Origin: a virus | Direction: 5' to 3' (one strand) | IMG/VR virus record: IMGVR_UViG_3300033153_003461 | Location: 1 to 60,707 of that record | DNA: 60,707 nt | Part shown: piece after piece, positions 7,785 through 17,085 of the stretch | Position numbering within the stretch: the first letter of the stretch is position 1 | How the letters are laid out: the number at the start of each line of letters is the position of its first letter | Notes under the pieces: model-generated | What the model was told of the DNA's origin: nothing | The model's input: the letters and a program-made list of their open reading frames with translations, nothing else | The model's database searches: none | Translations under genes and position numbers: made by a program

Positions 7785-8924
7785 TTAAGGTATGTAAATT
7801 ATATAATATGATCCAATTCCAGGTTGATAATTATTATGTGGTAACCCTCCACCAGTAGAATTTATTGTAACAGTTGTAGCTACACTTTGACTAACTTCAC
7901 TAGTTTTTCCTACAGTAGCTGGATTACTTGCTCCTCTAAGTGCATATCCTAAGTTACCACCTGTGCTTTTTGACTGGCGAATATAGCTATTGCTTGTAGG
8001 AGGATTTGATTCATTTGAACTTCCTAAAGTTGCAACAAGGTGGGTGTGAGAAGCTGGACTAAGTGAAGCTACTACCCTATTAGTGTGTGTATGTGAAGGT
8101 ATTTGTGCTGTTGTTAATACAACTTGATTTGTTCCAGTAAGGTCATTTAGGTTATATGTAGGATTTCCACTAACAGACGGATCAACTATGTTATCCATAG
8201 TTTGACCTGGCATATCAGTAGCTCCAACAGCTACTCTTCCTCTCATATCTGGTGTACCATTATTTCCATTACATAGAAATATTCTATCCCAAATACCTAT
8301 TCCTGCACCTGATGCATCAAATGGTGTTAAGTCTCCAAAGTATGGCTGTGCAGAAAATGGAACCATTCGATTACTAATAAGCTGTTGCTGAGGATTAGTG
8401 TTTAAATAGTTTTCTATATACGTATTAATATCAACAATTTGTACGTAGTTGTTTGTAACATCAGTAATAAAAGTGTTCAGTGACTGCTCAACTTCACACA
8501 ACTTATTTATAGTTTGTTGTAATACATCTGATGTACTTGTAGTATCTGTTACTCCAGATACACAGCCTACATCATAGTTTACACTTGGTCTTCCTGAACC
8601 ACCTTCTATCTCACTTACTTCTTCCTGTAATTTACAGATAGTTTTGATTATACCTACTAGGTAGTTATTTAAAGTTAATGGGTTACAGTCATCTAGATTA
8701 GCCTGCACTGCAGGGCATATATCTGATGGGGGAACCACAGGTGTTATACCTGTTCCGTCTAGTGTAGATCCTAAAAAGGTAATAAGAGCTTGCTCCACAA
8801 ATGATAGGGAGTCTCCATTCTTTATTCCTAGTATAGGAACGTCTACACCTGTGTATTTAACGCACTTGTCTGAAGTAATTTCAGTACATCCGTTATAACA
8901 ATTTGAGCAATTTTGTGTTGACAT
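7785..8924 (-). CDS. Tail-collar domain short tail fibre
   Basis: 379 residues. The N-terminus is Cys-rich (CSNCYNGC). A coiled-coil-like middle (about 95-180) leads to a C-terminal phage tail-collar region: GTPDMRGRVAVG at 223-234, IPSHTH at 275-280, SHTH at 292-295, and the typical C-terminal pattern ending LPHNNYQPGIGSYYIIYIP. In T4 gp12-like fibres this region is a trimeric receptor-binding tip whose HxH motifs coordinate metal. This is the best candidate for a conventional receptor-binding fibre in the window. Confidence 0.85.
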   Translation of the reverse strand: MSTQNCSNCYNGCTEITSDKCVKYTGVDVPILGIKNGDSLSFVEQALITFLGSTLDGTGITPVVPPSDICPAVQANLDDCNPLTLNNYLVGIIKTICKLQEEVSEIEGGSGRPSVNYDVGCVSGVTDTTSTSDVLQQTINKLCEVEQSLNTFITDVTNNYVQIVDINTYIENYLNTNPQQQLISNRMVPFSAQPYFGDLTPFDASGAGIGIWDRIFLCNGNNGTPDMRGRVAVGATDMPGQTMDNIVDPSVSGNPTYNLNDLTGTNQVVLTTAQIPSHTHTNRVVASLSPASHTHLVATLGSSNESNPPTSNSYIRQSKSTGGNLGYALRGASNPATVGKTSEVSQSVATTVTINSTGGGLPHNNYQPGIGSYYIIYIP

Positions 8925-8948
8925 AATTTTATTTATTTGTTTATCACA

Positions 8949-11900
8949 CTATGGTGATGTTTGTGTTGCGTTTAGAGAAATAGCACCTGTTCCTGTTACT
9001 GTAAAGCCTCCAAGCACTGGACCTATTAATGTTTGAGCAGCTCCAGTATCGGTATCACTAAAACTAGTAAATCCACTAACTTGAAGACCACTTACTGTTA
9101 AAGTGCAGTTTTGTCCTGGGTTAAGTGATTGATAAGTTGCTTGTAGATCATAACTCTTTCCGTTTACTAAAGTAAAGTTGTAAGTTCCATTACTGCTTGG
9201 ATCAGCAAGATAAGTCTCTGAAACATTACCGTCTTCACCATCAAAAGATACAAACTGAACTCCGTCTCCAGCATCTTCAAAGTCTATTATAAGACTTGCA
9301 GGTGCAGTTGCAGTAGTAATAGTATCATAATTCCAAGTACTATTACTTACACCTGGTTGAGTCCAGTTGGAAAATAGAAATGTATAGTCACTAGATGCAG
9401 ATACAAGACTTGATGCAAATTGTGGTGGTCTAGTACTAGCGTCTTCTTTGTGTTCAACAAAAACAGTATCACTTGATGTGTTTTCAGTTGTTATTGATGC
9501 ACTAATAATGTCACCCAACGCTGTCATTATAGTGCCACTGTCTGATGTATTAGTTGTGTTTATAACAGAATTTACAACTGCTACGTTATTAACTGATATC
9601 TTAAGATTCGCACTCCTAAATAGACCTGCTGTACTTGGATTAGATGATCCATTAAACACCCAATTAAATGCATACTGTTTAGGATCAACAGTAGTAGTTG
9701 TTGTAGTTGTACTACTTGTACTTGTTGTTGTAGAAGTACTTGTGGACGTACTAGTACTTGTACTTGTGGATGTACTTGTGCTTGTGCTAGTAGAACTACT
9801 TGTAGTAGTGGTAGTAGGTACAGGAGTAGTACTAGTAGTAGTAGTAGTAGGCACAGGAGTAGTAGTAGTTGTTGTTGTTGGTACAGGAGTAGTACTAGTA
9901 GTAGTTGTTGTAGGAGCAACCGTGGTTGTAGTTGTTGTTGTAAATGGACAACATTCTGTATAATCAAATGTTGCTGTCCAATCTTGCCCATTGGGTGGGC
10001 TAAAGGCCTGGTTAGATACTACACAAGGATTTATAAGACTGTTGGGGTCGGTTGGATCTATTTCGTAATTTCTAATTTGAATTGTTCCAGCATTACCATT
10101 TCCATTATCCTGGGTGTTATCCATAAATATAGTATTTATCCCTGTTGTTAAAATACTCGGATCAAAATGATAAACTACCATTCCGGCTAAAGGGCAAACA
10201 AAATCTGGTTGAGTTACAAGTTTATTAGTGTCTGTGCTTCCAATGAAAATAGAGCCTATTTGAGCATTTTGGTTTAAATCAAGAGCTCCGATATATTGAT
10301 TGTTTAAGTACAAATCAAAATCATCATCCCTATCTGAGTTCTCATTACAAACTTGAAGAACAAAAACTTTATCAGGACAAACTGGAGGCGGTGGTAGAGT
10401 AGTTGATGTAGTAGTAGTACTTGTACTTGTACTGGTACTGGTTGTACTGGTACTGGTAGTACTTGTACTTGTACTTGTAGTACTTGTAGTACTGGTAGTA
10501 CTTGTACTAGACGAACTTGTTGTAGTTGTTGTTAACTGATCATCTGGACATAAATAAAAATCAAGAAGGCAACCTGCTAACTTATCTCCTACATGTGTAA
10601 ATGTTAGTTCATTAATTCTATCACCATTGTTTCTAGGAAATATATTAAATAAAGCACGAGCTGGTTGATCTCCTGTATTCAACTTTGCTTTAAATATCAC
10701 ACTACCATCTGTCTCATTAGAAACTATAAAACTATCAGGATTTTCTCTACACACCTGTATAAATGATATATTAAGATCTACGTCAGATGTTACTCTCACT
10801 GTTTCATATATTCCTGGATTAGGATAATACCCTATACCACTACAGTAAAATGCCATAGATGATATTGAGTTATCAAATGACATTGTAGATGAAGAACACC
10901 TTCCACCACCTATAGAATATGTACCCTGATTATTATATTGATTATTGTGGAAACCTTGTAGTGCACAATCTGGATCAGTTCCATTATTTGGAAGAAGTTG
11001 CGGAGAAGAACTTGGAACATATACTGTATCACAATCAGCATTATCAGATGATAATGTCAGTACAAACCCATTACTTAATGTTTTAACTCCATTTCCAGTG
11101 CTTATTCCTGGGAATCCCTCTGGAGCATCAAAGTTATAAGGTTGGCTACAGTTACCTGAAATAGGAGCTGAACTAGTGGTGGTGGTAGTGGTTTCAGAAC
11201 CACAGTTATTTTCTAAACTACCTGTAAATCCTACTTGCCAGTACGCTTCACTTTCACAATATATTATTTTCTGGTCACTTTGTCCCTCTATAGTTATATA
11301 CTCAATTGTATCTGGATCTACTAGTGGACCAGGAGTAACAAACTGCTGTATACCCATTTGTTCTGCAACCATATCTATTCTACAGGCATAACCATATAGA
11401 TAACAACCAGGTACCACCTGAGCTCCACCAGCATAACATAGTCCTATTATCTTGATAGTTCCATTTATATCTGCGAGGAGGAATGATCCTGAATCTCCTG
11501 AATATATAGGATTACAGCAATATTCTGTTGTATTCGCATTATCAGGATCTTCTTGAGGAGGTTTAATAAATCTAATAGCATCAGTAAACTTACAATTTAC
11601 ACTAGCTGCTTGTGAACTAGGATAAGCTATATTTTCAAGCGTAGCACTTATTGATTGAATTACCATAGGACAATCTGGTACAATACCTTTAGGTCCAGTA
11701 GTTCTTCCAGTACTATATACACGAGGGTTTGTAGCTAATAGATTATCTATTTCTAATGTAGAAGCAAATGGTGGTGGATTACTACCTAGTATAGATTCTA
11801 GTCCTACTTGATTCCATGCAACTGTTGGGTCCCATCTTGTTGGATCAATAGAAATTATAGCTGCATCTACCTGATTAAATAAACCTGTAGACTTTGCATG

Positions 11901-12503
11901 AATAGGAACATACTGTAAACTTACACCACAGTTATAACTTGCAGGTGTGGATGCACTTCCAAATTCTCCTTGTTGATATACATAATCTACTGGACTATAT
12001 TCATTTACAAGAGCTCCAGTAACACTTCTATCAGATGTATAAAATGCATCTTGAATAGTAACGTGATTATTTGTTAAACCAACTGAACAGCCTGTTTCTG
12101 AATGTATAACTACACCTCCAAGAGTACCTACACTATTTCCATTATTTCTACTAGAAAAAGAAATACCACCTTGTAAATGTTGAAAGAATTGTCTGTTTGC
12201 TAATGCAGTGTTATTTGTTTGTCCACAAGTTGAAGAACATGTACCTATAACTTCATGCTTTGCTATTTCTATTACATCTGTTTTTATACTTTTTCCAGAT
12301 ACTATAACACGTGATGGAATATGTTCATTTATTGAAATCTCAGAAAGAGGCTTCTTTTTTTCTACAGCTATAACTATAGCAAAGTCACCTGTCCACGTTC
12401 CATTAACAACTTTTCTTCCCCAAGCAACACTAGTTACATTAGGAAGTTGCTGAGACAACTCTAATATTCTATCTTTTATTTCTTGTGTTAATAGTCCTTT
12501 CAT
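8949..12503 (-). CDS. Giant appendage protein with trypsin-like serine protease domain and mucin-like linkers
   Basis: 1184 residues. Residues ~85-390 form a chymotrypsin/trypsin-type protease: GGVVIHSETGCSVGLTNNHV with His147, QVDAAIISID with Asp213 and YSGDSGSFLL with Ser338, in the right order and spacing. Linker 438-446 leads to a beta domain (~450-655). Linker 658-702 leads to a domain (709-852) shared with the 4830-5495 product. Linker 855-938 contains ~11-residue PVPTTTTT-type tandem repeats. A further beta region (~945-1184) starts with a domain shared with the 6071-7207 product. The protease could trim virion proteins or degrade host surface protein; which is unknown. Many Cys suggest an extracellular fold. 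Confidence 0.8.
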   Translation of the reverse strand: MKGLLTQEIKDRILELSQQLPNVTSVAWGRKVVNGTWTGDFAIVIAVEKKKPLSEISINEHIPSRVIVSGKSIKTDVIEIAKHEVIGTCSSTCGQTNNTALANRQFFQHLQGGISFSSRNNGNSVGTLGGVVIHSETGCSVGLTNNHVTIQDAFYTSDRSVTGALVNEYSPVDYVYQQGEFGSASTPASYNCGVSLQYVPIHAKSTGLFNQVDAAIISIDPTRWDPTVAWNQVGLESILGSNPPPFASTLEIDNLLATNPRVYSTGRTTGPKGIVPDCPMVIQSISATLENIAYPSSQAASVNCKFTDAIRFIKPPQEDPDNANTTEYCCNPIYSGDSGSFLLADINGTIKIIGLCYAGGAQVVPGCYLYGYACRIDMVAEQMGIQQFVTPGPLVDPDTIEYITIEGQSDQKIIYCESEAYWQVGFTGSLENNCGSETTTTTTSSAPISGNCSQPYNFDAPEGFPGISTGNGVKTLSNGFVLTLSSDNADCDTVYVPSSSPQLLPNNGTDPDCALQGFHNNQYNNQGTYSIGGGRCSSSTMSFDNSISSMAFYCSGIGYYPNPGIYETVRVTSDVDLNISFIQVCRENPDSFIVSNETDGSVIFKAKLNTGDQPARALFNIFPRNNGDRINELTFTHVGDKLAGCLLDFYLCPDDQLTTTTTSSSSTSTTSTTSTTSTSTSTTSTSTTSTSTSTSTTTTSTTLPPPPVCPDKVFVLQVCNENSDRDDDFDLYLNNQYIGALDLNQNAQIGSIFIGSTDTNKLVTQPDFVCPLAGMVVYHFDPSILTTGINTIFMDNTQDNGNGNAGTIQIRNYEIDPTDPNSLINPCVVSNQAFSPPNGQDWTATFDYTECCPFTTTTTTTVAPTTTTTSTTPVPTTTTTTTPVPTTTTTSTTPVPTTTTTSSSTSTSTSTSTSTSTSTSTSTSTTTSTSSTTTTTTTVDPKQYAFNWVFNGSSNPSTAGLFRSANLKISVNNVAVVNSVINTTNTSDSGTIMTALGDIISASITTENTSSDTVFVEHKEDASTRPPQFASSLVSASSDYTFLFSNWTQPGVSNSTWNYDTITTATAPASLIIDFEDAGDGVQFVSFDGEDGNVSETYLADPSSNGTYNFTLVNGKSYDLQATYQSLNPGQNCTLTVSGLQVSGFTSFSDTDTGAAQTLIGPVLGGFTVTGTGAISLNATQTSP
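9690..9941 (-). repeat. Long Thr/Ser-coding minisatellite with ~30-33-bp tandem units
   Basis: Codes residues 855-938 of the protease-bearing protein. The first part has about four tandem copies of a 10-11-residue unit (PTTTTTSTTPV type); the second is an alternating Ser-Thr tract (residues ~903-926). It is the longest linker in the window. Confidence 0.85.
10398..10532 (-). repeat. Thr/Ser-coding minisatellite (linker 2 of the protease protein)
   Basis: Codes residues 658-702, only Thr and Ser, joining the middle beta domain to the domain copy shared with the 4830-5495 gene. Confidence 0.8.
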
Positions 12504-12512
12504 ATCTATGTG

Positions 12513-15263
12513 TTATGCTGGTTCTGACCCTGCACTGAATTTAGTAAATATTGTTCTTACACCAGGTATAGATGTAGTAGTGGTAGTTGTTGTTGTTATA
12601 TCAGGATCTGTTGTAGTAGTGGTAGTTGTACCAAGTACTGCAAATCCATCATTTGTTCTACATAATGGTAAACTTCCTGAACTTCCACCAAAGTATTCAG
12701 ATTCGTTTGCTACTTCTTCCCAAACATGTGTTTGTAGATTAACTCTATATAAGCTAAGTGATCCTCCTGTAGTACTACGTAAAGTTACATATAAATAATC
12801 ATCAACTACAGCCATGTCTCCACCTTGTTGCCAATTACCAACTGGTCCTGGAATCTCTACTTCTAGATTACCTGTGTCATAATCAAACTGAGCAAGTACA
12901 TATGATGATTTGAGTGCTATAAATTTATTTGGTGTTCCATCTTCTTTAAGGGTAACCACATGTTCACCAGAACCATTAAATGGTTCAGGTATAAAGAATT
13001 TAAGTGCAACTGCTAATGTTGTAGATCCATCTACAAATTCAGCTTCAAACACTTGTTGACCTCCTCCAGCAAAGGAAGAGATACTATACGATAGTACCAT
13101 TAAGTTGTCATTAACCGTACTTACTCCATAGTAAAAAGGTGGTCCTATATTAGGTAACTCACTTTGATCTATAGTATAAAGTATACCCTCCCATGTAAAG
13201 TTTGAAGGTGTACCACTTGGTAATGTGGTATCATAACTCCATCTTGTAAATTGTCGAATTAAATCTCCTTCTGCATCTTTATTGTTAACTTGACCAATAA
13301 AATAATTATTAGTAATATCTGAATTAGGTAGTTGGAAATAGCTACCTCCTGGAAGAGCAATTTCCTCTATAGTATTTGTTACAGTATTTTGTGAATAAAC
13401 TCTATTATAGCTTCCATTCAAATTATCAGGGGCACATATTCCATCACTACAGCTCAATACACCCCTACTAGTAAATATTCTTGAACAACTTAAAGGAGGA
13501 GTGACACAACCAAGCAGAATTGGTCCCCCAGTTGGTGCATTACCGGATATAGTTATAACAGTAAAGTTGGTAGGAGTTGTTACAATAAACTCTCCATCAC
13601 CTTCTGTATTGTAATCTGGCACACCTCCACCTATTCTATTTCCTTGTACTTGTACGTTACATCCATTACTTATTGATATAGAAGGTGTTCCTGTATTTGT
13701 AGTAATTTCATAAACGTCCCCAGCACTAAAGTCAGGAGAAGTGTTAAGTACAGCAGCTCTAATAGGAAGATTATTAATAGGACTTTCAAAAGTTAGAGTA
13801 ATACTAAAATCATTACCTTGAACAGTTGTTAACTTATTAGTTGCAGCTGGATTAGATAATCCACTACATCCGCTATTAGGTATACCTCCAACTGGATTTC
13901 CTGGTAGTAATGCTAAGAAGTTATCGTCAGCACTAGCTGTAACCTGAATTCCCTGATATGTAAAAGTAACAGGCCCAATATAGAAGAGGTTATTTCCAGC
14001 ATCTCGTTCAGTTAGTGCAGGTATCCAAGTAGCCTCACAATCAGGATCTGTTAATTTAATACCAACATTTGCACAACCAGTTGATGTATGTATCCAAACA
14101 CTATCATCAGCCACTGTAGTTTCTAATGTAGCATTATATGGTGCTGTTTGACTTATGTTATATACTTCAAGTGTTTCTGGTTGAATTACTTGTATTAATC
14201 CATTTACACCCCATACAGGCATAGCTTTAGTTGAACCAGTCCATGTAGATGTAAATTCAGGAACACCAGAATTCTGTAAGTTGATTATAGGAGTGTTAGG
14301 ATTTGGTGACCAACTACCAGATGAAGGTAAGCCTGGATATTGTTTAATTCGATTTGAGGCATTGAAATCACTTTCGTTTTCATAATATCTACTAGAAAGA
14401 ATAACATCACCATCATTAGTAATAAACATACCTGTAAGCTCTGTTGTGTGTCCAGAGGTATTACCAAAATTAACATTGACTTCATCAGTACTATTAGATT
14501 CAGTTAATTCAATATCTCCAACTGTAGAAATATCCCATTCGTAAACACCCATAAGAGCGTTTCCATTAAATCTATCACCAAACCCTACAAGTAATGTGTT
14601 ATTATCAGAGGTTGTAGCTATTGTAGATATTTTAGTTCCCCATATACTTTTGTAACTAAGTGAACTTACAGCAATTGTTATTTCTCTAACATAAGATAAA
14701 GTTGGTACAGGACCAGATGTAGTTATGTCCCACTCTTTAATGTATGCTACTGTATCATCAGTTGTAACACTAGCCAACCATAACTTATCTCCTGTAGAGC
14801 AGATAGGTCTGTTGATTCCTACAGTAGTGGTAAAGTCATTAGGTACAAGCACAACAGTTGAGGAATTAGTATTAAAGTCATATACAGCTATTTCTCCAGA
14901 GTTACCTCCATAAGTTGACCAAGTACAAGGTGCTACACCTGGATAATTAGTACTTGTTGTAGTACTTGTTGATGATGACGTGGTTGTTGTTGTTGTAACA
15001 TCACAAAGAATAGATCCAGAAAAATCACAGTTTGGTGTAGCACAAGAATAAATATCTGTTGTATTAGGTGTACACAATGCACCCAAGTCCAACAGTCTAA
15101 CAGTTATAGTTCCATCAGGGGCTAATGATGTTTCATACCCAGACAATAGATCCGCTTTACTCACACCTGTCTCAAATGGAGTAATAAACCCATCTACGTT
15201 CGAGTATAGATCAAAAGGACCTGTGTCTGCACCTGCAAAACTTAATGTTATTATTATTGTCAT
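12513..15263 (-). CDS. Docking-domain protein with beta-propeller-like body
   Basis: 916 residues. The shared docking domain is at 1-75 (GPFDLYSNVDGFITPFETG), a Cys-rich stretch at 64-87, and a Thr/Ser linker at 90-105. The body then shows blade-like repeats of propeller type (about 110-420 and 600-890), for example GEIAVYDFNTNSSTVVLV, DTVAYIKEWDI and LYTIDQSELP. It ends in two Thr runs and a 16-residue tail (GVRTIFTKFSAGSEPA) with no further domain. The body could bind glycan or protein; propeller is my reading of the repeats and needs structure prediction. It starts 24 bases after the VWA gene's stop, in the same operon. Confidence 0.7.
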   Translation of the reverse strand: MTIIITLSFAGADTGPFDLYSNVDGFITPFETGVSKADLLSGYETSLAPDGTITVRLLDLGALCTPNTTDIYSCATPNCDFSGSILCDVTTTTTTSSSTSTTTSTNYPGVAPCTWSTYGGNSGEIAVYDFNTNSSTVVLVPNDFTTTVGINRPICSTGDKLWLASVTTDDTVAYIKEWDITTSGPVPTLSYVREITIAVSSLSYKSIWGTKISTIATTSDNNTLLVGFGDRFNGNALMGVYEWDISTVGDIELTESNSTDEVNVNFGNTSGHTTELTGMFITNDGDVILSSRYYENESDFNASNRIKQYPGLPSSGSWSPNPNTPIINLQNSGVPEFTSTWTGSTKAMPVWGVNGLIQVIQPETLEVYNISQTAPYNATLETTVADDSVWIHTSTGCANVGIKLTDPDCEATWIPALTERDAGNNLFYIGPVTFTYQGIQVTASADDNFLALLPGNPVGGIPNSGCSGLSNPAATNKLTTVQGNDFSITLTFESPINNLPIRAAVLNTSPDFSAGDVYEITTNTGTPSISISNGCNVQVQGNRIGGGVPDYNTEGDGEFIVTTPTNFTVITISGNAPTGGPILLGCVTPPLSCSRIFTSRGVLSCSDGICAPDNLNGSYNRVYSQNTVTNTIEEIALPGGSYFQLPNSDITNNYFIGQVNNKDAEGDLIRQFTRWSYDTTLPSGTPSNFTWEGILYTIDQSELPNIGPPFYYGVSTVNDNLMVLSYSISSFAGGGQQVFEAEFVDGSTTLAVALKFFIPEPFNGSGEHVVTLKEDGTPNKFIALKSSYVLAQFDYDTGNLEVEIPGPVGNWQQGGDMAVVDDYLYVTLRSTTGGSLSLYRVNLQTHVWEEVANESEYFGGSSGSLPLCRTNDGFAVLGTTTTTTTDPDITTTTTTTTSIPGVRTIFTKFSAGSEPA

Positions 15264-15287
15264 CTTTATCTACAATTTTTGATTTTA

Positions 15288-16967
15288 CTAAACTCCATAT
15301 CCAAAGCTTATTAATGTATTTCTTATTTCATCATACCAGTACTGCTCTGGGTTAGCAGGATTATTATCTAGATCCGCTGACCATGCAAATCTTGCAGGAC
15401 TTGCACTTGGGTAGTTTACTAGATTATCTGTAGAACTGTTGTAAGCACTAGCAGGAACATTACCAATACTTGCAACTACAGCTACACCATTATTTCCTGC
15501 ATTAAGAAGTCCTTCAGGTGAAACTAGAGGTTTTATTGTTGATAATGTGTACTGACTTGTAGCTTCTGGATGGAAAAACTTAGCTCTATATACATTAGTG
15601 TTACCTTTTGCATTTTCTACATTCGTAACAAAAGTTCTTACACTTGCTATATCATCTACTATTCTTGAATTTGTTTGACTCGCTCGAGTTGACCAGGCAG
15701 GTCCTGAAACTCCGAAACCACCATCCATATTATATCCATAACCTGACTCATCACCGAATGCCATAATTACTAAATTATCTGCATCAGGAAAATATCCTGT
15801 TGGGCCTATAGTGTCCCCAAGACCTTTGTTTGAGAGCATTTGAATTTGTCTCTCTTGACCACTATGACACCAATATACACGAGCTTCAAACTCATCACTA
15901 CCGTTAGTAGCTCTGTCTGTATTTCCACTTGCTTCAGTTCCACCTGTTGCATAAAAATCTTGAAGTAAGTTTCTTAAATTAGATGGGTTTTGGTAATCAG
16001 CAGTTTTCTGAGCATCTGTTAGATTAAAAGTAATAACACCATTAGCTCCCTGGACAATGTCCGCTGTTGTTGCAACAGGGCTTCCATTAATGTCTACAAG
16101 ATTAAATGTAGTAGTACCTGCTACTGCAATAAAAGTTCCTGCAGGTATTGCAGGATGTATAGCTTCCATACCAGGTACAAGACATAAATATGCCTTACTT
16201 GTAGTGTCTCCACTAACAGCTGACACAGTAACTTTATTTTGCTGATTACCTGATGATAGTTGGACTGTTGTTGATCCTGCTGGTAAAATACCTGAAACTA
16301 GAGACTTTACACCTGTAACACTAGCTATTTGTGCTGTCACTGCAATTGTAGAATCCATAGAACCTGAGGTATCACTCCAGAAAGTAAAGTATGAGTTTCC
16401 TGTGACTGCTATTAGAGTAGTAGTAGTTGTAGTGGTAATAGGATTGGTAGTGGTAGTTGTTGTTGTGCTTGATGTACTTGTACTAGTAGAACTAGTTGTG
16501 GTAGTAGTTGGTGTTGTAAAACATCCTTCCACTCTACAGTCTGGATAGATTGTACTAGTTGTAGTAGTTGTTGATGATGTACTAGTTGTAGTAGTACTAG
16601 AGGTACTAGTTGTTGTTGTTGTTGGATTAGGGCAAGGTTTGATTGCACATGTAGTTATTTCACATACAGTTGGTTCGTTACAGAATGGTACACAACCAGC
16701 TGTAAGACGTATTACCTTACTTGCAATGTCTTCTGTAGATATACTATTGCAATCTTTTGCATAATGACTATCACAAAATCTATGTTGTAATATACGTTTA
16801 TAGACTAACAGTTCTGAAATCTCACTAACAGCTATGGGTCTGTTTAACATAAATACAACATTGTTGTATAAGTTATTCCCTAGCTCTGCAAGTTTACAGT
16901 CTATTTTTCGTAATAGATCAGGAATGTTTGCACACTCCTTACAATTCGTTAGTCTTGGTGAGATCAT
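15288..16967 (-). CDS. Appendage protein with VWA (MIDAS) domain after Thr/Ser linkers
   Basis: 559 residues. A Cys-rich helical N-terminal region (1-112: CKECANIPDLL, CDSHYAKDC, GCVPFC) is followed by linkers at 116-139 and 151-184. A von Willebrand A-type domain comes next: the MIDAS motif DxSxS is Asp199-Thr-Ser201-Gly-Ser203 (FWSDTSGSMDS), and later LVIMAFGDESG fits another VWA strand plus metal loop. VWA domains bind protein ligands through a metal ion. A short Cys-rich gene precedes it. It may be an adhesin; the domain is clear, its ligand unknown. Confidence 0.78.
   Translation of the reverse strand: MISPRLTNCKECANIPDLLRKIDCKLAELGNNLYNNVVFMLNRPIAVSEISELLVYKRILQHRFCDSHYAKDCNSISTEDIASKVIRLTAGCVPFCNEPTVCEITTCAIKPCPNPTTTTTSTSSTTTTSTSSTTTTTSTIYPDCRVEGCFTTPTTTTTSSTSTSTSSTTTTTTTNPITTTTTTTLIAVTGNSYFTFWSDTSGSMDSTIAVTAQIASVTGVKSLVSGILPAGSTTVQLSSGNQQNKVTVSAVSGDTTSKAYLCLVPGMEAIHPAIPAGTFIAVAGTTTFNLVDINGSPVATTADIVQGANGVITFNLTDAQKTADYQNPSNLRNLLQDFYATGGTEASGNTDRATNGSDEFEARVYWCHSGQERQIQMLSNKGLGDTIGPTGYFPDADNLVIMAFGDESGYGYNMDGGFGVSGPAWSTRASQTNSRIVDDIASVRTFVTNVENAKGNTNVYRAKFFHPEATSQYTLSTIKPLVSPEGLLNAGNNGVAVVASIGNVPASAYNSSTDNLVNYPSASPARFAWSADLDNNPANPEQYWYDEIRNTLISFGYGV
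16416..16622 (-). repeat. Two Thr/Ser-coding minisatellites in the VWA gene
   Basis: 16551-16622 codes residues 116-139 and 16416-16517 codes residues ~151-184. The pair is split by a short Cys-containing spacer (IYPDCRVEGCF). Confidence 0.8.
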
Positions 16968-16972
16968 ATGTC

Positions 16973-17083
16973 TTACTTTTTACCTTGCTGTTTTTCTAAC
17001 TTAGCTTTACAGGTAGCACATAGACCATTTGAAAGTCTACAGCCACACCCCACTTTTGCTCCACATCCTGCACACTGTGCCAT
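16973..17083 (-). CDS. Tiny Cys-rich zinc-ribbon-like protein, 36 aa
   Basis: The ATG at 17083 is two bases after the upstream stop, and the frame ends TAA at 16973, five bases before the VWA gene. The sequence has seven Cys in 22 residues (CAGCGAKVGCGCRLSNGLC, then CATC), a pattern of zinc-binding knuckles, and a Lys-rich tail. It could be a metal-binding virion or assembly peptide. The tight fit between genes supports it. Confidence 0.6.
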   Translation of the reverse strand: MAQCAGCGAKVGCGCRLSNGLCATCKAKLEKQQGKK

Positions 17084-17085
17084 AA

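Noticed and set aside
9690-9941. CRISPR-like array
   Set aside because: Repeats are codon-level Thr/Ser-coding tandem units inside a gene, with no unique spacers.
9448-9963. Long Val-rich open frame on the plus strand
   Set aside because: It is the antisense reading of the Thr/Ser minisatellite of the protease-bearing gene; composition is fully explained by that repeat.
9581-9991. Leu/Gln-rich frame on the minus strand
   Set aside because: Out-of-frame reading of the same Thr/Ser repeat inside the 1184-aa gene.
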